Positions 22,955 through 24,785 of a stretch of DNA of 24,785 bases are shown in pieces. Source of the DNA: CAZIPN01 sp964541225 (lineage in GTDB: Bacteria > Actinomycetota > Coriobacteriia > Anaerosomatales > JAAXUF01); assembly GCA_964541225.1 (NCBI GenBank), contig CAZIPN010000029.1, forward strand, positions 1-24,785. Direction: 5' to 3'. Made by a program: the position numbers and the translations under genes. Under the pieces are notes generated by a model. The model saw only the letters and a program-made list of their open reading frames with translations, searched no databases and was not told the DNA's origin. How positions within the stretch are numbered: position 1 is the stretch's first letter; each line of letters opens with the position of its first letter.

Positions 22955-24785
22955 CTACTTCGCGGCAGCCCAGTCCGGCCCGCTCGCCACGCTCACGTCC
23001 AGCGGCACCGACAGCTCGGCGACTTGCGACATCGCCTCGCGTGCCATCGCCGAGAGGCGCTCGACCTCCTCGGCAGGTGACTCGAAGACGAGTTCGTCGT
23101 GGACTTGCAGCACCATGCGCGAGGTGAAGTCCTCCGCACGAAGTCGCCGATCAACCTCGATCATCGCGAGCTTCATGATGTCAGCCGCCGTGCCCTGCAT
23201 GGGGTGGTTCATCGCCGTACGCTCGCCAAACGCGCGCAGATTGTGGTTGGAGGATGCCAGTTCTGGGATGCGCCGCTTGCGGCCAAAGAGCGTCCTCGCG
23301 AAACCATCGCGATGCGCAGCGGCAACGGTCTCGTCGAGATAGGCGCGCACGCGCGGGTACGCGGCGTAGTAGCGATCGATCATGGCTTGCGCCTCGGCGC
23401 GCGGGATCTTGAGTGACTCGGCGAGCCCGTGTGCGGACTGTCCGTACACAATGCCGAAGTTCACGGCCTTCGCGCGCGCACGCATGCCGGGCTCAACGGC
23501 ATCGGGCTCGACGCCGAAGACGCGCGCGGCTGTCGCGAGGTGGAAGTCCATGCCGCCAGTGAACGCCTCGATCAAGCCCGGATCGCCGGAGAGGTGCGCG
23601 AGAATGCGCAGCTCGATCTGGCTGTAGTCCGCCGAGACCATGAGGTCGCCAGCTTGTGCGGGCACAAACGCTGCGCGGATTTGTCGGCCGTACTCGGTCC
23701 GAACCGGGATGTTCTGCAGATTGGGATTGCTGCTCGACAATCGCCCCGTTGCAGCCACCGTCTGGTTGAACGACGTGTGCAGCCGCCCATCCTCGCCGAG
23801 CAGCTTGGGCAGCGCGTCGAGGTACGTGCTCTTGAGCTTGGTGAGCTCGCGGTAGGCCACGATCTTCTCGGCGATTGGATGCACGGGGGCGAGTGCGGCG
23901 AGCACGGATGCGTCCGTTGAAAAGCCGGTCTTCGTGCGCTTCTGCGGCGGCAGGCCGAGCTTGTCGAAGAGCACCTCGGCGAGCTGTTTGGGCGAGTCCA
24001 CCAGGAACTCGCCGCCCGCCAACTCGTGGATCTCGGCACGCAGGGCGTCGATGCTCTTGGCCGCATCAGCCGAGAGCCGATCGAGCACGTCGCAGTCGAT
24101 GCCGACGCCCACGCGCTCCATGCGCGCGAGCACGGGCACGAGCGGCATCTCGATTGTGCGCATGACCGAGAGCGAGTCGTCAGCGCTCAGGCGCTCCTCG
24201 AGAACGCCCGCGAGGTGCGCTGTCGCCGAGGCGTGGATCGCCGAGGCCTTGAGTTCCTCCGACGCTTCGGGCATTGGCGCGCCGAGGTAGTCGGCAGCGA
24301 GCGCCGACAGCTCGTAAGAAGAGCGGTTCGACTCAAGCAGATATGCGGCGACATCAACGCCGAACAGCCGATCAGGACCGACCCCCAACGCCGCGTCATC
24401 GCAAGTGAGCGCTTCATCCGGCGGGCACCACTCTTGCAGCAGCGCCTTGGCGTCGGCCGCAGCCAGCCGACCGTCGGCAAGAAGCATCGCAGGCACCTGC
24501 TCGGCGGCCTCGCCCGCAGCGAGTGCGACCCGGGAACCGTTCGCGACGGCAACCTCGCGCGCATCGCCGAACAGCGCTCCCTCGGCACCGTCGTCGACGA
24601 CGACGCCCAGCCACCCGCTCGGCTCGGCGACCCAGGTCCGAATGAGTGGCAGCGCGCCATCGCCTGTGGTGATGTCGATCGACTGCGCGGCAACGTGCGG
24701 CGGCACGGGGCTGGTCGGGGTCCCGGCTGTCGCACCCGCCTGCTCGCCCCTGTGCGCACCCGCCCCGTCGCCCCTGCGCGCACCT
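22955..24785 (-). CDS. polA: DNA polymerase I, missing its N-terminal part (cut by window edge)
   Basis: The frame stays open to the right edge, so the 5'-nuclease domain lies outside. What is seen is a Pro/Gly/Ala/Arg linker (24707-24785), a degenerate 3'-5' exonuclease domain, and a full polymerase domain. Polymerase motifs are motif A with S-A-D-Y-S-Q-I-E-L-R-I-L-A-H, motif B with R-A-K-A-V-N-F-G-I-V-Y-G, and motif C with L-Q-V-H-D-E-L-V. The exonuclease region lacks the D-x-E and later Asp residues, so proofreading is predicted absent, as in mycobacterial Pol I. It fills gaps in excision repair and matures Okazaki fragments. An internal GTG at 24706 could start a frame but is not the true start. 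The stop is 156 nt before the YbhN-like gene. Confidence 0.96.
   Translation of the reverse strand, partial: GARRGDGAGAHRGEQAGATAGTPTSPVPPHVAAQSIDITTGDGALPLIRTWVAEPSGWLGVVVDDGAEGALFGDAREVAVANGSRVALAAGEAAEQVPAMLLADGRLAAADAKALLQEWCPPDEALTCDDAALGVGPDRLFGVDVAAYLLESNRSSYELSALAADYLGAPMPEASEELKASAIHASATAHLAGVLEERLSADDSLSVMRTIEMPLVPVLARMERVGVGIDCDVLDRLSADAAKSIDALRAEIHELAGGEFLVDSPKQLAEVLFDKLGLPPQKRTKTGFSTDASVLAALAPVHPIAEKIVAYRELTKLKSTYLDALPKLLGEDGRLHTSFNQTVAATGRLSSSNPNLQNIPVRTEYGRQIRAAFVPAQAGDLMVSADYSQIELRILAHLSGDPGLIEAFTGGMDFHLATAARVFGVEPDAVEPGMRARAKAVNFGIVYGQSAHGLAESLKIPRAEAQAMIDRYYAAYPRVRAYLDETVAAAHRDGFARTLFGRKRRIPELASSNHNLRAFGERTAMNHPMQGTAADIMKLAMIEVDRRLRAEDFTSRMVLQVHDELVFESPAEEVERLSAMAREAMSQVAELSVPLDVSVASGPDWAAAK
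24744..24785 (-). repeat. 24-bp tandem repeat in the polA linker
   Basis: TCGCCCCTGTGCGCACC at 24744-24760 recurs with one change at 24768-24784, a 24-bp (8-codon) period. The array may continue past the window edge. It codes for the Gly/Ala/Arg-rich joint between the nuclease part and the polymerase part of Pol I. Confidence 0.7.

Noticed and set aside
1..24785. CRISPR arrays, insertion sequences, prophage genes, rRNA or tRNA genes
   Set aside because: No regularly spaced long repeats with unique spacers, no transposase or integrase motifs, and no cloverleaf or rRNA segments were seen on either strand.

Overview
GC-rich bacterial window, about 24.8 kb and almost fully coding, with GTG and TTG starts alongside ATG. 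The gene set points to an actinobacterium: an amt-glnK-glnD nitrogen-control operon, a Pol I with a dead proofreading domain, a C-x2-H variant in the first zinc site of UvrA, and an S1 protein with four S1 repeats plus a long acidic tail. Two B12-linked features (a PduO-type adenosyltransferase and a B12-binding radical SAM protein) and a second radical-SAM-like protein suggest an anaerobic or microaerophilic lifestyle. A Coriobacteriia-like lineage is my best guess. This is an inference from gene content, not from a marker comparison.

Layout from left to right. The first 22 codons of uvrC run off the left edge on the minus strand, just downstream of recQ (minus). A plus-strand ribbon-helix-helix/PIN toxin-antitoxin pair sits between recQ and uvrA (minus). 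A 372-bp divergent region with several palindromes and short repeats separates uvrA from the plus-strand run amt, glnK, glnD, PduO-type adenosyltransferase and larE. larE converges on a minus-strand Zn/Cd/Pb-type P1B ATPase gene. From there to the right edge every gene is on the minus strand. In transcription order they are polA (truncated by the right edge), a YbhN-family membrane protein, a degenerate radical SAM protein, a B12-binding radical SAM protein, rpsA, coaE, a lytic transglycosylase, uvrB and the ATPase.

Functional themes. (1) DNA repair: the three nucleotide-excision genes uvrA, uvrB and uvrC plus recQ and polA lie within 25 kb on the same strand, split by the nitrogen/cobalamin block. 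(2) Nitrogen sensing: ammonium channel, PII protein and PII-modifying enzyme form one tight operon. glnK and glnD abut, and glnD carries a perfect 17-bp hairpin about 90 nt inside its coding region. (3) A three-gene cassette (YbhN-like membrane protein, radical-SAM-like protein missing one cluster cysteine, B12 radical SAM protein) has no function I can assign and is the best candidate for undescribed biology. (4) Translation and cell-wall genes: rpsA, coaE and a lytic transglycosylase. rpsA has a strong terminator and an odd repeat-bearing leader.

No rRNA, tRNA, CRISPR array or insertion sequence was recognised. The only intergenic stretch over 300 bp is 5957-6328 (uvrA/amt), whose contents are itemised.
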